Of a stretch of 64,000 nucleotides of DNA, positions 45,665 to 53,991 are shown one piece after another. The translations under genes and the position numbers were made by a program. Position 1 is the stretch's first letter. The number at the start of each line of letters is the position of its first letter. Below the pieces are notes generated by a model, which saw only the letters and a program-made list of their open reading frames with translations, was not told the origin of the DNA and searched no databases. This DNA is from JALEFZ01 sp039820545 (GTDB lineage: Bacteria; Bacteroidota; Bacteroidia; J057), in NCBI GenBank assembly GCA_039820545.1, contig JBCBPW010000008.1:1-64000 (forward strand). Reading direction: 5' to 3'.

Positions 45665-46447
45665 TTACAAAATCTTGCCTATATGCGCCGTCAATGCTTC
45701 TTCTAACTCGTTGTAATCCACATTGCGTCGTAATTCGCCCTGCAAAGCTAAGGAAACTTCTCTTCTTTCCTCAGAAACCACCAAGACTAGTGCATCACTC
45801 ATCTCAGATACCCCAAGAGCGGCTCTGTGTCGGAGTCCCAATTCAGGATCTAAATTGTCTGACTTACTGATCGGTAAGATACTGCGAACAGCCTGAATAC
45901 GACCCTTACTTACAATCATGGCACCGTCATGTAGGGGACTTTCCTTGTGAAAAATAGATACGATTAGCCTTGCATGGATCTGGCTATCCAACTCGTCTCC
46001 CGTCTCACTGATTTCGGTGAGGGGGTTATCCTTTGTTAATACAATGAGTGCGCCCGCACCTGAAGCCCTAAGCGTCTTGAGTGCTTCTACAATTTCTTGA
46101 CGGGTACGATCTGAAACACTCGTTGCAGTACCTGGCCTTATCAGACGCTCGATCAATCCATTGTTGCCAAGAGACGCCACAAAATTGCGAATCTCAGGTG
46201 CAAAGATAATGACAACCGTAACAGCACCTAAGCTCAAAAATTCGCCCATGATAGAGCCTAATAGACGAAAATCCAGTAGGTCCACAACCTTCCAAAGGAA
46301 GAAAAGAAAAAGAATTAAACTAATCGCTCGGATAGCCCAGCGCCCTCGAATATTTTCATATAAATTATAAAGCAAGAAGGCCACCACCGATATGTCGATG
46401 ATGTCTACCAAGCGTATCGTCACAAAACCAATCTCAAATAATTTCAT
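45665..46447 (-). CDS. cdaA: diadenylate cyclase CdaA
   Basis: 260 residues. Three N-terminal TM segments (about 10-30, 33-55, 60-85), then a DAC domain with DGA motif in PLHDGAMIV and RHR motif in LGLRHRAALGVSE, the residues that bind and cyclise ATP to c-di-AMP. The usual Firmicutes partners cdaR and glmM are absent. It sits between folP and folB, with a 14-base overlap with folP, a conserved arrangement in Bacteroidota to my knowledge. Confidence 0.92.
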   Translation of the reverse strand: MKLFEIGFVTIRLVDIIDISVVAFLLYNLYENIRGRWAIRAISLILFLFFLWKVVDLLDFRLLGSIMGEFLSLGAVTVVIIFAPEIRNFVASLGNNGLIERLIRPGTATSVSDRTRQEIVEALKTLRASGAGALIVLTKDNPLTEISETGDELDSQIHARLIVSIFHKESPLHDGAMIVSKGRIQAVRSILPISKSDNLDPELGLRHRAALGVSEMSDALVLVVSEERREVSLALQGELRRNVDYNELEEALTAHIGKIL

Positions 46448-47297
46448 TCCCTCTCAAATATTGATAAAGGTCTACTACACGTCGCGCCTCCTTCACATCG
46501 TGCACCCTCAACAAACCAGCCCCTGCCTCCAAGGCTCGAAAGTGTAAGATTCCCGTTAAGTCTACGACATCGTCAGGCGTCGTGTTAAACAATTTGTACA
46601 TCATAGACTTGCGAGACACGCCCACTAGCATCGGAAGCTCTAGTTTCATCAACTCCCCTAGTTTGGCCCATATTTGATAATTATGCTCGATTTTTTTTCC
46701 AAAGCCAAATCCTGGGTCGATCACTATATCTTTTATCCCTGCTCCTCGGGCAAGTCCAATTTTCTCAACGAAAAAATCCCAAATCTCTTCTATCACATTC
46801 TGATATACTGGATTCACTTGCATCGTACGAGGAGTGCCCTGCATATGCATCATGATGTAAGGTACATCGCCATAGGACGATACCACCTCTATCATAGATG
46901 CTTGGCCCTCCCCCATAGCCGTCCCTGCGGAAATATCATTGATGATGTGTACACCGAGGTCCAACATCTGCTGTGCCACACCTGGCCTATAGGTGTCAAT
47001 GGATATAAGAGCTTCTGGGTACTGCGTGAGAATTTGCTCAGTGATGCTATATATACGATCCAACTCCTCCCGCTCAGATATCTCAGGAGCAAAAGGTCGT
47101 GAGGAGTATCCCCCAATATCTATGATCTCTGCTCCCTCTGACAGTATTTGTGCTACGCGGGCAAGTGCCGTAGCGTCCTTATTGTACTGTCCCCCATCGG
47201 AGAAACTATCAGGTGTGAGATTGAGGATTCCCATGATCCTGGGACGGTCCATGGTCAATAATTTCCCCCTGCAGTTGAGACTCTGAATAAGATCCAT
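46434..47297 (-). CDS. folP: dihydropteroate synthase
   Basis: 287 residues. Condenses 6-hydroxymethyl-dihydropterin diphosphate with p-aminobenzoate. Motifs MGILNLTPDSFSDGG, IIDIGGYSSRPFAP, HIINDISAGTAMG, DIVIDPGFGFGKK and LVGVSRKSMM. The last region is where sulfonamide-related loops lie. First gene of the folP-cdaA-folB operon, overlapping cdaA by 14 bases. Confidence 0.93.
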   Translation of the reverse strand: MDLIQSLNCRGKLLTMDRPRIMGILNLTPDSFSDGGQYNKDATALARVAQILSEGAEIIDIGGYSSRPFAPEISEREELDRIYSITEQILTQYPEALISIDTYRPGVAQQMLDLGVHIINDISAGTAMGEGQASMIEVVSSYGDVPYIMMHMQGTPRTMQVNPVYQNVIEEIWDFFVEKIGLARGAGIKDIVIDPGFGFGKKIEHNYQIWAKLGELMKLELPMLVGVSRKSMMYKLFNTTPDDVVDLTGILHFRALEAGAGLLRVHDVKEARRVVDLYQYLRGNEII

Positions 47298-47490
47298 AAA
47301 TAGGATTGACTTTTAACTAAAAGATTAGTTGGTTTGTATGTAAAGGAAATGATTTCCCTGTTCTTTCACTTTGATGTCTACATACGAAAATGCGCTTCCC
47401 TTCATTTACTGTCCACGCGTTGTTCATAATTGCCTACAAATTGCAGAATAATTATCGGTAATTTGCATCTATCACTGCATGATATTCCAT

Positions 47491-48042
47491 ATGAATCAAA
47501 CGCAACAGCAATACGAAGCCGTTATCACACGCTGTAAGTCCCTCTTTTTGAAAAAAGCCCAAGACTACGGAACCTCATGGCGTATCCTCCGCATGCCATC
47601 GATCACTGATCAGATCTACATCAAGGCAGAACGCATACGGTCGATTCAAGAGTCTGGGGAAAATAAAGTGGGAGATAGCATCGAGGGAGAATTCATTGGC
47701 ATCATCAATTACTGTGTAATCGCCTTGATCCTTTGGAGATTTCAGGGAGAGGACGAGCAGGAGATGGAGGCCAAAGTTTCAAACCTAGCGGATCTAGAAA
47801 CGTTGTATGATGAGCAGGTCACGATGGCCTACGAGATCATGGAGAAAAAAAACCATGATTACGGCGAGGCCTGGAGAAAAATGCGGATCTCTTCGATTAC
47901 AGATTTAATTTTGATGAAGATTTTCCGCTTGAAAAAGATAGAAGATAACAAGGGGGAATTGCTCGTATCAGAAGGAGCAGACGCCAACTACGTAGACATG
48001 CTAAACTACGCTGTATTCAGCTTGATAAAAATGGATTTATGA
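47491..48042 (+). CDS. tandem Nmad1/DUF1599 protein
   Basis: 183 residues made of two similar halves. Each half has a pattern K..DYG..WR..R..SITD...K..R (first: KKAQDYGTSWRILRMPSITDQI; second: KKNHDYGEAWRKMRISSITDLI) followed by an Asn-Tyr-rich helix (GIINYCVIALI / DMLNYAVFSLI). This is an internal duplication of the Nmad1 domain, whose role in nucleotide-related chemistry is proposed but unproven. ATG 47491 is preferred; 47479 is possible. It overlaps the next gene by 4 bases (ATGA), indicating coupling. Confidence 0.85.
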   Translation: MNQTQQQYEAVITRCKSLFLKKAQDYGTSWRILRMPSITDQIYIKAERIRSIQESGENKVGDSIEGEFIGIINYCVIALILWRFQGEDEQEMEAKVSNLADLETLYDEQVTMAYEIMEKKNHDYGEAWRKMRISSITDLILMKIFRLKKIEDNKGELLVSEGADANYVDMLNYAVFSLIKMDL

Positions 48043-49223
48043 GCACATATCAATTGATTGGATTGGCATTTGCCGCTGTAGGGGTTTTGACACTTGGTGT
48101 ATTTCTCTGGGAGCGCCAAAAACAAAACTCACGCAAATTACAGAATCTACCCCTGACCACCATCTTGACATGGATCACACGCATTATGGTCGGCGTGTTA
48201 TTCATCTATTCAGGCTTTGTAAAGGCCAATGATTATATCGGTTTTGGCTACAAGCTGGAAGAATATTTTATGGTATTTGGGGAGCATTTTCCCTTCATGA
48301 AAGGCTTCTGGGACTTTTGGGTTCCCTTGGCAGAGCCTTTGGCTTGGTTTATCAGTGTATTTGAAATTGCTTTGGCCTTCGCCATCATCGTCGGCTGGCG
48401 CATGAACCTGACCATGTGGCTGACACTGCTCATGATGGTCTTCTTCACAGTCCTTACAGCTTACTCTCATGTTACAGGAGCTGTGACAGATTGTGGATGC
48501 TTTGGTGATGCCTTGAAGCTGACACCTTTTGAATCCTTCATGAAGGACGTGATCTTGATGGTGACGGTCACGCCATTATTTTTAGTAAGAAAGCATATAC
48601 GCCCTGTCCCGAACGACTTATTGGCTGCTATAATTGTAGGTATTTCTTTCCTCGGATCAGGTATTTACTCCTATTATTGTCACGAGCACCTACCTGTCAT
48701 CGACTATCGACCCTACAAAGTAGGAGTAGATCTCAACATCTGCACGACAGAAGAAGGCCCCGATGGTATTCCGAAGTGCAAAGACTGGTTTCCTTACTTC
48801 CCTCAAGAACTGGACTACATCAAAGTAGACTCTGTAATGAATGGGGATACGTTGACACTAGATTCGACCAAAGTATTCAAGCCAGAGCCTGTATTGTTTG
48901 AAGGCAAAACATTGATGATTATCTTCTATGATGCGCTGAAGGCAGATGGTGCTGAACTTGATCAAAGTGTCGCCTTGGTCAATACGATGAAGGGCTCGGA
49001 TATACAGATTGTAGGTGCAACTGCTACAGGGCCATCCGAGATGGAAGCCGTCGCACAGAAGCACGGAATCAACTATCGCATGGGCTACTTAGATCAGACC
49101 GTGCTGAAAACGGTGATTCGTTCGCACCCTGGATATATGCTACTCAACAATGGTATAGTCGTCAAGAAGTGGCATGCCAACGACATACCCGACAGGGCAG
49201 AGTTGGAAAGCTTGTTGCCGTAG
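48039..49223 (+). CDS. DoxX/MauE-like membrane protein with thioredoxin-like C-domain
   Basis: 394 residues, resembling the BT_3928 family of Bacteroidota. The N-terminal half has about four TM segments; TITRIMVGVLFIYSGFVKANDYIGFGYKLEEYF is replaced here by WITRIMVGVLFIYSGFV, and CGCFGDALKL is the MauE-type Cys motif. After the TM part, residues 250-394 look like a thioredoxin-like fold (KTLMIIFYDALKADG, YMLLNNGIVVKKWH) without an obvious CxxC. A disulfide or redox role in the envelope is inference. Coupled to the Nmad1 gene and followed by a strong terminator. Confidence 0.8.
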   Translation: MSTYQLIGLAFAAVGVLTLGVFLWERQKQNSRKLQNLPLTTILTWITRIMVGVLFIYSGFVKANDYIGFGYKLEEYFMVFGEHFPFMKGFWDFWVPLAEPLAWFISVFEIALAFAIIVGWRMNLTMWLTLLMMVFFTVLTAYSHVTGAVTDCGCFGDALKLTPFESFMKDVILMVTVTPLFLVRKHIRPVPNDLLAAIIVGISFLGSGIYSYYCHEHLPVIDYRPYKVGVDLNICTTEEGPDGIPKCKDWFPYFPQELDYIKVDSVMNGDTLTLDSTKVFKPEPVLFEGKTLMIIFYDALKADGAELDQSVALVNTMKGSDIQIVGATATGPSEMEAVAQKHGINYRMGYLDQTVLKTVIRSHPGYMLLNNGIVVKKWHANDIPDRAELESLLP

Positions 49224-49258
49224 GAGGAATGTAAGTGAATATTGAAAAATACAGCTAT

Positions 49259-49300
49259 AGGAGGAGTTTAGAATTGATTCTAGACTCCTCCTAACGTTTT
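49259..49300. terminator. strong hairpin terminator, convergent genes
   Basis: Stem AGGAGGAGT/ACTCCTCCT extended by TAGAA/TTCTA with a four-base loop, followed on the plus side by AACGTTTT. It lies between the DoxX-like gene and the convergent CAT-like gene. Confidence 0.75.
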
Positions 49301-49304
49301 CATC

Positions 49305-49955
49305 TCACACCAGCATTTCCCCATCTCCCTCATGAGAATCTAGCTGCTGCTGAAAATACTGCACAAATTGCCCGACATGAAACCCATCTACCAATGCATG
49401 ATGTACCTCCACGGATACAGGCATGAGCAGTTTCCCTTCTGAGGCTTGATACTTACCAAATACGATACGTGGAATGGAGTCCTCCCGTCCCAAACGACGC
49501 GCATGCTGGAAACTGGTAAAATGTAACCAAGGCAAAACAGAATAATAAATCAACTCATCTGAATCAAACCGTGGGTCTAGCTCCTGCGATGCCTTCTGCG
49601 CCTCTATTCGCTTCAAACCATCGGCCTGAAAAACAGCCCAATCATCTACATATTTGAAATAGGCGAAAGAAAAGGACTGGTCATCATGCAAGACTGTAGA
49701 CCCACAATCAATGGTTTCATATTCCCATACCTCCTCTCCCTTCATCCTCAATCTAAAATTCTGAATCTGATTGGCCACCTTGATGGAGTCAAACAAGGTC
49801 AAAAGAAAAAAGGACTGGTTGAACTCCCGTGCATAATGATAGGCCTTGGTCACATCTACATTGACTGTGACATTGAAAAAGGGAATGTCGTATGTCTTGA
49901 ATAAATGATATACATCGCGACGATGCCAAGTAGAAATATCTAATTGCTGAGGCAT
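49305..49955 (-). CDS. chloramphenicol-acetyltransferase-family protein
   Basis: 216 residues from ATG 49955. The CAT active site motif is HHALVDGFHVGQF (catalytic His with the Asp pair), preceded by a beta region with PRIVFGKY and LMPVSVEVHHAL. The frame opens upstream to 50015, but family members start near MPQQLDIS. It may be a true chloramphenicol enzyme or a related acetyltransferase of natural origin; no resistance transposon is nearby. It is divergent from the 50085 decarboxylase. Confidence 0.85.
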   Translation of the reverse strand: MPQQLDISTWHRRDVYHLFKTYDIPFFNVTVNVDVTKAYHYAREFNQSFFLLTLFDSIKVANQIQNFRLRMKGEEVWEYETIDCGSTVLHDDQSFSFAYFKYVDDWAVFQADGLKRIEAQKASQELDPRFDSDELIYYSVLPWLHFTSFQHARRLGREDSIPRIVFGKYQASEGKLLMPVSVEVHHALVDGFHVGQFVQYFQQQLDSHEGDGEMLV

Positions 49956-50084
49956 AAGTTTTGATCGTTTTCTGTATCCTAAGTTGGAGAAAAATCTACA
50001 TTTATCTCCACACAAACTGTCGGCTAGACATGGGCAAATATTGGCAAAGCTTTCCGATTATTGCGCTACAGAAAATAACTCCAT

Positions 50085-51536
50085 ATGCAGACTACTTCCC
50101 CCTCTTCCATCGAGACTATATACAATGTCGATCCGTTTCGGACACAAGGTCATGAGCTGATAGATATGCTGAGCGATTACCTTGCGAAGATGTTGCAAGG
50201 CGACGAGGCCCCTGTCCTTCCTAACTTTTCCCCCGATACACTTTATACTCATTGGACTCAAAAGCTGAAGGATCAGCAAGCGTTCCATTTCCCCTCATTG
50301 ATACAAGATGTACTCGATCAGTCCCTCCATTTACATCATCCCCGCAACGCAGGCCACCAAGTCTCCTCCCCTGCCCCACTGTCTGTACTTGCCTCCCTGG
50401 TCGGTGACCTCCTCAACAATGGCATGGCCGTCTACGAAACAGGACCCGCGTCCTCCGTCATGGATCGAATCGTGATCGAAGAAGTCAACAAAGTGATAGG
50501 ATACGGCCCCGAGTCTGACGGTATCATCACCTCGGGAGGTACCCTTTCTAATCTGACTGCTCTGCTGGCGGCGCGCGCCATCCAAGCACCCGACGAAGTC
50601 TGGACACTCGGCACACAGAAAAAATATGCGTTGATGGTCTCGGAAGAAGCACACTACTGTGTGGATAGAGCCGCTCGGGTCATGGGCTGGGGAGACGAAG
50701 GCATCATCAAAGTCCCTACAGATGATCAGTTCAGGATGCAAGTAGCACAACTCCCTCGCCTTCTGACACAAGCAAGGGACAAAGGAATCGAAGTACTCGC
50801 AGTAGTGGGTTCTGCATGTACAACGTCCACGGGAACTTACGATCCCTTGGATGCCATCGCAGATTTTTGCGAGAAGGAAAATATATGGTTCCATGTAGAT
50901 GGGGCGCATGGAGGCGCAGCCGCATTTTCTCCTACGCATACCTCAAAAGTAAAGGGTATCCATCGTGCCGATTCCATTACATTAGACTTTCACAAGATGA
51001 TGATGGTCCCTGCCTTGACGACGGGTCTGCTCTTCAAAAATAGTCATGATAGCTACCGCACATTCTCACAAAAGGCACAATACCTTTGGGCAGAAGCAGA
51101 TGAGCGTGAATGGTACAACATGGCCAAGCGTACCTTCGAATGTACGAAGCGCATGGTCAGTCTCCCTGTCTACACGATGATGAAGGCGTACGGAATGGAG
51201 ATTTTCAGAGAATATGTCGATGCTTGCTTTGCACTTGCCCAGATCTTTGCAGCGATGATACAGGCGGAGCCTCAACTTGAGTTGGCGATCGAGCCTCAAG
51301 CCAACATCGTGTGCTTCCGATTTGTATCCACAGGGCTATCTCCTGATCAGCTAGACGCTCTTAACAGAGAGATACGAGCTCAGATTGTCGAAAGTGGGAC
51401 TTTCTACATCGTGCAGACACAACTACGCGGCACACACTATCTGAGAACGACTTTCATGCAGGCATATACGCAGGAGGAAGACCTGCAACAACTCATCGCA
51501 CTTGTGCTCAAAACAGGTAAAAAGCTGATCGCATAA
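50085..51536 (+). CDS. PLP-dependent decarboxylase (diaminobutyrate-decarboxylase-like)
   Basis: 483 residues, group II PLP decarboxylase. The PLP lysine is in DFHKMMMVPALTTGLLF, the form seen in L-2,4-diaminobutyrate decarboxylases rather than the NPHKW of aromatic types. Also present: TSGGTLSNLTALLAARA, and HVDGAHGGAAAFSP with the PLP-ring Asp. It would release CO2 from an amino acid such as diaminobutyrate or another acidic/basic one to give an amine. The CAT-like gene is divergent across 129 bases. A hairpin at 51545-51575 follows. Confidence 0.85.
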   Translation: MQTTSPSSIETIYNVDPFRTQGHELIDMLSDYLAKMLQGDEAPVLPNFSPDTLYTHWTQKLKDQQAFHFPSLIQDVLDQSLHLHHPRNAGHQVSSPAPLSVLASLVGDLLNNGMAVYETGPASSVMDRIVIEEVNKVIGYGPESDGIITSGGTLSNLTALLAARAIQAPDEVWTLGTQKKYALMVSEEAHYCVDRAARVMGWGDEGIIKVPTDDQFRMQVAQLPRLLTQARDKGIEVLAVVGSACTTSTGTYDPLDAIADFCEKENIWFHVDGAHGGAAAFSPTHTSKVKGIHRADSITLDFHKMMMVPALTTGLLFKNSHDSYRTFSQKAQYLWAEADEREWYNMAKRTFECTKRMVSLPVYTMMKAYGMEIFREYVDACFALAQIFAAMIQAEPQLELAIEPQANIVCFRFVSTGLSPDQLDALNREIRAQIVESGTFYIVQTQLRGTHYLRTTFMQAYTQEEDLQQLIALVLKTGKKLIA

Positions 51537-51544
51537 AACAGTTG

Positions 51545-51575
51545 GGGATGGAGCCCCTAAGGTACACTCCATCCC
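51545..51575 (+). terminator. weak terminator hairpin
   Basis: Stem GGGATGGAG/CTCCATCCC with a 13-base loop, 9 bases after the decarboxylase stop. The T tail is poor (TTCTG), so termination may be partial. Confidence 0.5.
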
Positions 51576-51707
51576 TTCTGATAACTGATATATCTGCGAG
51601 AAGCCGCGCTTCCCTATCTTTTTAATCTGTGGCGAAATAGAGTGGGTAGACAGAGAAAAACGGGTTATACATACTGTAGCGTAGATCGAATAAATAGCAC
51701 GAGCTGT

Positions 51708-51862
51708 GTCATCTTGATGCCACGACGAAGTCCCGCAATCTTCATAGCGGGAGAAAGACCTAAACGAGTCTTACCTAAATGACATCAGATAAGAGATTTC
51801 ATCTCAAACTATGCCGTTTGAGATCCTTCCTCCTTCCCTACAGGAATGGTCGTCAGGATGAC
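51708..51862. repeat. candidate interspersed palindromic element
   Basis: 155 bases bounded by imperfect inverted ends GTCATCTTGATG and CGTCAGGATGAC (9 of 11 core bases pair). Inside are two more hairpins: CCCGC/GCGGG near 51735-51754 and ATCTCAAAC/GTTTGAGAT near 51809-51832. The pattern GTCAT... with GAGATTTC resembles noncoding repeats common between Bacteroidota genes. Only one copy is in this window, so repetition is not shown. Confidence 0.45.
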
Positions 51863-51930
51863 TATGCATGCGCTTTTTATTACCTCATCATCCCTACAGA
51901 ATAACTCATGCTAACATCCGTTGTGCACGA

Positions 51931-52380
51931 TCACGCACTCGCATAGCCACCAGCAATATAGCCTTCCAAATCTCGGATGAGCAGATCTTTTTCTTGTAAC
52001 AAGACACGAATGACGTCTCGAATGGTGACCATTCCCACGATTTTTCCTTCCTCTACAATGGGAAGGTGACGAATGTGGTTTTCGGACATGACACGCATAC
52101 AATCTTCGATTTTATGATCGAGTGAGCCTGTGATGACTTTACGCACCATGATCTCATGGATGGGGGTGGTAGCAGCAGTACGTCCTTTCAGTTCTACCTT
52201 GCGGGTGTAATCACGTTCGGAAAAGAATCCTACCAATCGTCCATCCTCAATCACGGGGAGGGCACCAATATTGTGTTCTGCCATGATTTCCAGGGCGTCC
52301 CAGGCAGTATGCTGAGGCGACAGGACATGAACCTTGTGGGAGGCAGGACGAGAGCGGAGGAAGTGTCTTACGGTACTCAT
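51931..52380 (-). CDS. CBS-domain pair protein
   Basis: 149 residues with two CBS motifs in tandem: HTAWDALEIMAEHNIGALPVIE (about 24-45) and DHKIEDCMRVMSENHIRHLPIV (about 90-112), each ending in a G-x-V-x-x-F or similar strand. CBS pairs bind adenosine nucleotides and control partner proteins, but there is no attached effector domain. Stand-alone CBS proteins often regulate transporters or enzymes elsewhere. Confidence 0.9.
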   Translation of the reverse strand: MSTVRHFLRSRPASHKVHVLSPQHTAWDALEIMAEHNIGALPVIEDGRLVGFFSERDYTRKVELKGRTAATTPIHEIMVRKVITGSLDHKIEDCMRVMSENHIRHLPIVEEGKIVGMVTIRDVIRVLLQEKDLLIRDLEGYIAGGYASA

Positions 52381-52839
52381 AGGTATTCAGTTTAATGTGT
52401 ACAAAATCCTTTACCTGCATGGCAAGATGCAGGTTTCGTGAGCAAAAGATGGTTGGGTGATGAACAGGTGAGTAAATGCTTCCTAATCATGAAAAGATCT
52501 TGTGCGTATCAAAACGCGGTCTTTGACCAAAATTAGGTTTCTGTTGATGATGACTCATGTAGATATCCGAAGCAGGTACATAAAAATAGGATATGGTGAG
52601 TAATAGCTGCTCGGATATTTATATGAAAAAATTGCCATCGATCATACTTAAAATACGAAAATCTTGATATAATTCAAAATATCTACCTGTTTGCCTTTAC
52701 CTCCTTGGTTGTGCCATTTTATCAAATACCCCTCTTCTCATTTCAACAAATAATACCTTTCGTTGATAATTCACCTTATGCTCTTTTCCTCTCTCATCTT
52801 TTCGAGTACATTTAGTAGATTCGAAAAAAATCTATCCCT
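52381..52839. other. intergenic region
   Basis: 459 bases between divergent CBS and DinB genes. It holds a perfect 8-base inverted repeat ACCTGCAT/ATGCAGGT at 52413-52434 near the CBS start, possibly an operator. No ORF. Confidence 0.4.
52413..52434. repeat. 8-bp inverted repeat near CBS start
   Basis: Arms ACCTGCAT and ATGCAGGT around six bases, 33 bases before the CBS start codon. No T tail on either side, so an operator or leader hairpin is more likely than a terminator. Confidence 0.35.
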
Positions 52840-53301
52840 ATGTCTTACCATTTGGAAGTCCTCCCACACACACGTCAGAGTATCCTCAAAGTTGTAGCGG
52901 GGCTTAGCCTGGAGCAGTTGACCACGATTCCCAACGGTTTTTCCAACCATCTGGCTTGGAACCTTGGCCACGTCATTGTGACGCTACACCGACTCTGCTA
53001 CTTGCGAGCAGGCCTTCCCTCCTCTCTGTCGGATGAGATGATGGATGCCTACAAAAAGGGAAGCTTTGCCTCACAGGATACAACAGAAGAAGAGATTACC
53101 GAACTGAAAAAGCTGGCCCTCGAAACGATTGATGACTTGAAAGCGGATCTGGAAGCTGGGAAGTTTCAGCAATATGAGGCATACCAGACCAGCTATGGCG
53201 TACATTTGGGGTCGATAGAAGAGGCACTGACGTTTAACAACGTCCATGAAGCTATGCACCTTGGCTACATGAAAGCCCTTCGTCAGCACGTAGATGTCTA
53301 G
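52840..53301 (+). CDS. DinB-family protein
   Basis: 153 residues, four-helix-bundle DinB/YfiT type. Metal-ligand histidines fit NHLAWNLGHVIVTLHRL and FNNVHEAMHLGYMKAL. Members include thiol-dependent enzymes such as bacillithiol transferases, but most are uncharacterised; the substrate here is unknown. ATG 52840 begins with SYHLEVLPHTRQSIL. Confidence 0.85.
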   Translation: MSYHLEVLPHTRQSILKVVAGLSLEQLTTIPNGFSNHLAWNLGHVIVTLHRLCYLRAGLPSSLSDEMMDAYKKGSFASQDTTEEEITELKKLALETIDDLKADLEAGKFQQYEAYQTSYGVHLGSIEEALTFNNVHEAMHLGYMKALRQHVDV

Positions 53302-53376
53302 CGGGTCCTTCCCAAGGAATCCGACATACCTTATTCTTCATTTGTACAACTCTCAGGCATTTCACAAGTTTATGAA

Positions 53377-53586
53377 TTGCTGAATAGTCTGATCTTTAGA
53401 AAGATCAGGAGAGACCGTAGCATCAGGCAAAATGTGACCTTCTTCGTCTCCGAAGGCGACGCCCTGGATATGCGTACCCAGCAAGTCGTTCATGCCTTTA
53501 TCGATGGACGCGAGCTCGACCTCAATGATAAGCATAAGATGCTCTATGAGCGCTTTTCGAAGAAGTACGAGCAGATGAAAAAGTGA
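53377..53586 (+). CDS. possible small protein, TTG start
   Basis: 69 codons from a TTG, with no ATG in frame at the start. Composition is protein-like: charged, with a beta-type N-terminal half (IRQNVTFFVSEGDALDMR) and a helical C-terminal end (HKMLYERFSKKYEQMKK). It follows DinB by 75 bases on the same strand. No family recognised. An internal ATG (MRTQQVV) is an alternative start. Confidence 0.35.
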   Translation: MLNSLIFRKIRRDRSIRQNVTFFVSEGDALDMRTQQVVHAFIDGRELDLNDKHKMLYERFSKKYEQMKK

Positions 53587-53991
53587 TGGGGGAAGTAAGA
53601 ATGTGAATGCATAGAGGATTTTGCTATCTGCAAGACATCAAAAGTCTTACGAAAAGGTGAGAAAAAAGGCCCTACGTAGTTTGATAACTATGCAGGGCTA
53701 AATCTTTTCGTCCCCTGAGTAATGATAAAAAGGAGGTTGACCCACCACAGATCAACCTCAACAAACCGGAAGGATAAAAAAATTCTTGTGTGCGGGAAGC
53801 AAAAAATACCCGCTAATTTTATATCAACTTATGATCTTTTTTCCCTAAGATCTCAGTGTTATTTTTTTCATTCCTCAAAAGAAAGTATACCTGGAAGAAA
53901 ATCAGATGTGTGTTTTTGTAAACCCTATATTCTACCTAAAAATACCTTCTTATAACAACTTGCATTTCTAATATACGATTTTTTCCTAGAT
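53587..53991. other. intergenic region
   Basis: 405 bases. Contains the hairpin at 53663-53700 and an AT-rich stretch (53722-53955) that is open on the plus strand but has no gene-like features. Confidence 0.4.
53663..53700 (-). terminator. rho-independent terminator
   Basis: Long stem with arms GGCCCT-A-CGTAGTT and AACTATG-C-AGGGCT, loop TGAT, followed on the minus strand by TTTTTT. It is 290 bases after the MORN gene stop. On the plus side it may also stop DinB transcripts, but the T run there is broken. Confidence 0.6.

Larger units (their letters stand above)
51537..51930. other. intergenic region with inverted-end element
   Basis: Besides the hairpin at 51545 it contains the element at 51708-51862. 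No ORF. It separates the plus-strand decarboxylase from the minus-strand CBS gene, both ending here. Confidence 0.5.

Noticed and set aside
49305..49955. Acquired antibiotic-resistance cassette
   Set aside because: No transposase, integron or composition change around the CAT-like gene; it looks like a resident chromosomal gene.
53722..53955. 77-codon plus-strand ORF
   Set aside because: AT-rich with Phe/Lys/Ser bias, no signal or domain; follows a terminator.
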